6,447 bases of DNA. Source: Waddliaceae bacterium. GTDB lineage: Bacteria > Chlamydiota > Chlamydiia > Chlamydiales > SLOH01. Below the pieces are notes generated by a model that saw only the letters and a program-made list of their open reading frames with translations, had not been told where the DNA came from and searched no databases. The stretch lies in NCBI GenBank assembly GCA_007132595.1, contig SLOH01000153.1, forward strand, positions 1-6,447, in the 5' to 3' direction. A program made the position numbers and the translations under genes. This document shows, one piece after another, positions 6,127 through 6,447 of this stretch. How positions within the stretch are numbered: the stretch's first letter is position 1; every line of letters begins with the position of its first letter.

Positions 6127-6178
6127 TAGATACCTAGCGCTTGGCAATCTTCGGAAACTTGCGGCTGCAGAGCCGTTA
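6127..6178. other. Spacer between LMF copy 1 and the repeat junction, with a weak hairpin
   Basis: These 52 bases are the only part of the 1613-base unit after the LMF stop, so they should be the ancestral downstream flank of the gene. A stem GCGGCT (6161-6166) / AGCCGT (6171-6176) with loop GCAG forms six pairs including one G-U. The bases after it (TAACTG) are not a T run, so it is a poor intrinsic terminator. No gene is seen here. Confidence 0.5.
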
Positions 6179-6288
6179 ACTGTTGCGAGGTTGCTGTCGG
6201 CTTCGACCGTCTCTTCATGCTGCAGAAAAACGCATCTGATATCGGAGCCATTCTCGCGAGTAGCGACAAAAAACATCATATAGTGTAA
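6179..6288 (+). pseudogene. 3' remnant of epmA carried by the duplication
   Basis: The frame matches epmA residues 254-289 and ends with the same TAA TAG. It has no start codon of its own in the family position, and the first 253 residues are missing, so it cannot make a ligase. Compared with the intact gene there are three synonymous changes, plus a Gly to Glu at the first glycine of motif 3, a Gln to Lys and a Lys to Ile. A first-codon difference (Asp to Asn) arises from the junction base. The fragment is best read as passenger sequence left by the duplication. It might still act as leader sequence for the second LMF gene. Confidence 0.9.
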
Positions 6289-6341
6289 TAGTTAAATTTT
6301 TAGAAACCTCTGAATCCCTTTGGTTCAATTGAATTTTGACT

Positions 6342-6447
6342 ATGCAAGCACTTTTCTTAAAAGCAGTCGCGCTTAACTATTTTTTCGCCTTCTTCTCTCT
6401 CTTTTGGCAGTTCGACGGACTCTTCGGTTCAAATGGAATTTTACCGA
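6342..6447 (+). CDS. LMF-like membrane protein, copy 2, N-terminal part
   Basis: 35 codons are visible from the ATG at 6342 to the window edge. They match copy 1 except for Ile20 to Leu and Tyr24 to Phe; three further base changes are synonymous. The frame is open and the leader is the same as that of copy 1 apart from one base (6308). The bias to silent and conservative changes suggests selection on the protein after duplication, although 35 codons is a small sample. Whether the gene is complete cannot be seen. Confidence 0.9.
   Translation, partial: MQALFLKAVALNYFFAFFSLFWQFDGLFGSNGILP

Larger units (their letters stand above)
6179..6447. repeat. Direct repeat, right copy (runs off the window)
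   Basis: It is the copy of 4566-4834. The left boundary is sharp: the five bases before 6179 do not match those before 4566. No inverted repeats, transposase or target-site duplication are seen at the junction, which favours a plain tandem duplication over an IS insertion. The right boundary lies outside the window. Confidence 0.97.

Noticed and set aside
6003..6279. Minus-strand open frames sharing an N-terminus with one at 4432-4656
   Set aside because: Their resemblance is explained by the direct repeat of the epmA tail; both are antisense shadows and not a duplicated small gene.
6127..6290. IS element or integrase-mediated insertion at the repeat junction
   Set aside because: No transposase, terminal inverted repeat, tRNA or target duplication is visible; one-offset direct repetition fits tandem duplication.
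1..6447. CRISPR array, tRNA/rRNA, riboswitch, toxin-antitoxin or defence system
   Set aside because: No short spaced repeats, cloverleaf, known aptamer-like leader or defence-family protein motifs were seen. The two small genes at 2820-3190 lack toxin or antitoxin features.

Overview
This is a bacterial window of mixed base composition, densely packed with genes. It carries housekeeping and transport functions and shows no sign of phage, IS element, CRISPR or RNA gene. The species cannot be fixed from the sequence. A complete bacterial EF-P with its EpmA modifying ligase, a DAACS-type symporter and a lipase maturation factor (LMF)-like membrane protein would fit an environmental member of the Chlamydiota or a similar Gram-negative lineage. 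That placement is a guess from gene content, not a demonstration.

Layout. Positions 2-430 (+) are the 3' end of a cystathionine gamma-synthase / methionine gamma-lyase family PLP enzyme. Convergent to it, and overlapping its last 35 bases, is a minus-strand pair: a DAACS-family sodium-coupled symporter (1487-2722), then a NeuB/PseI-family sialic or pseudaminic acid synthase (396-1487). The two are joined by a one-base TAATG overlap. Next comes a second minus-strand pair of very small genes joined by an ATGA overlap: a 53-residue protein with a basic tail (3029-3190) and a 70-residue zinc-ribbon-like protein (2820-3032). Their upstream region faces the start of efp (3256-3822, +), where a good sigma70-type promoter can be read. 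efp overlaps epmA (3806-4675) by 17 bases, so the elongation factor and the ligase that modifies its Lys34 are made together. After 53 bases comes a 465-residue LMF-like multi-spanning membrane protein (4729-6126).

The most unusual structure is at the right end. From 6179 to the window edge, the sequence repeats 4566-4834 at a constant offset of 1613 bases, with no indels and 12 mismatches in 269 bases. The copied segment holds the last ~36 codons of epmA (now a headless remnant), the whole intergenic leader, and the first codons of a second LMF-like gene. This looks like a direct tandem duplication that captured the epmA tail along with the LMF gene. The new LMF copy diverges mainly by synonymous or conservative changes, so it is probably functional or was until recently.

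Other points of interest are the symporter's substrate-site residues, which depart from the acidic-amino-acid consensus; a 15-base homopolymer inside the symporter gene; the coupling of a symporter to a nonulosonate synthase; and a shortened loop in both the PLP enzyme and EpmA. I found no evidence for a wholly new multi-gene system.
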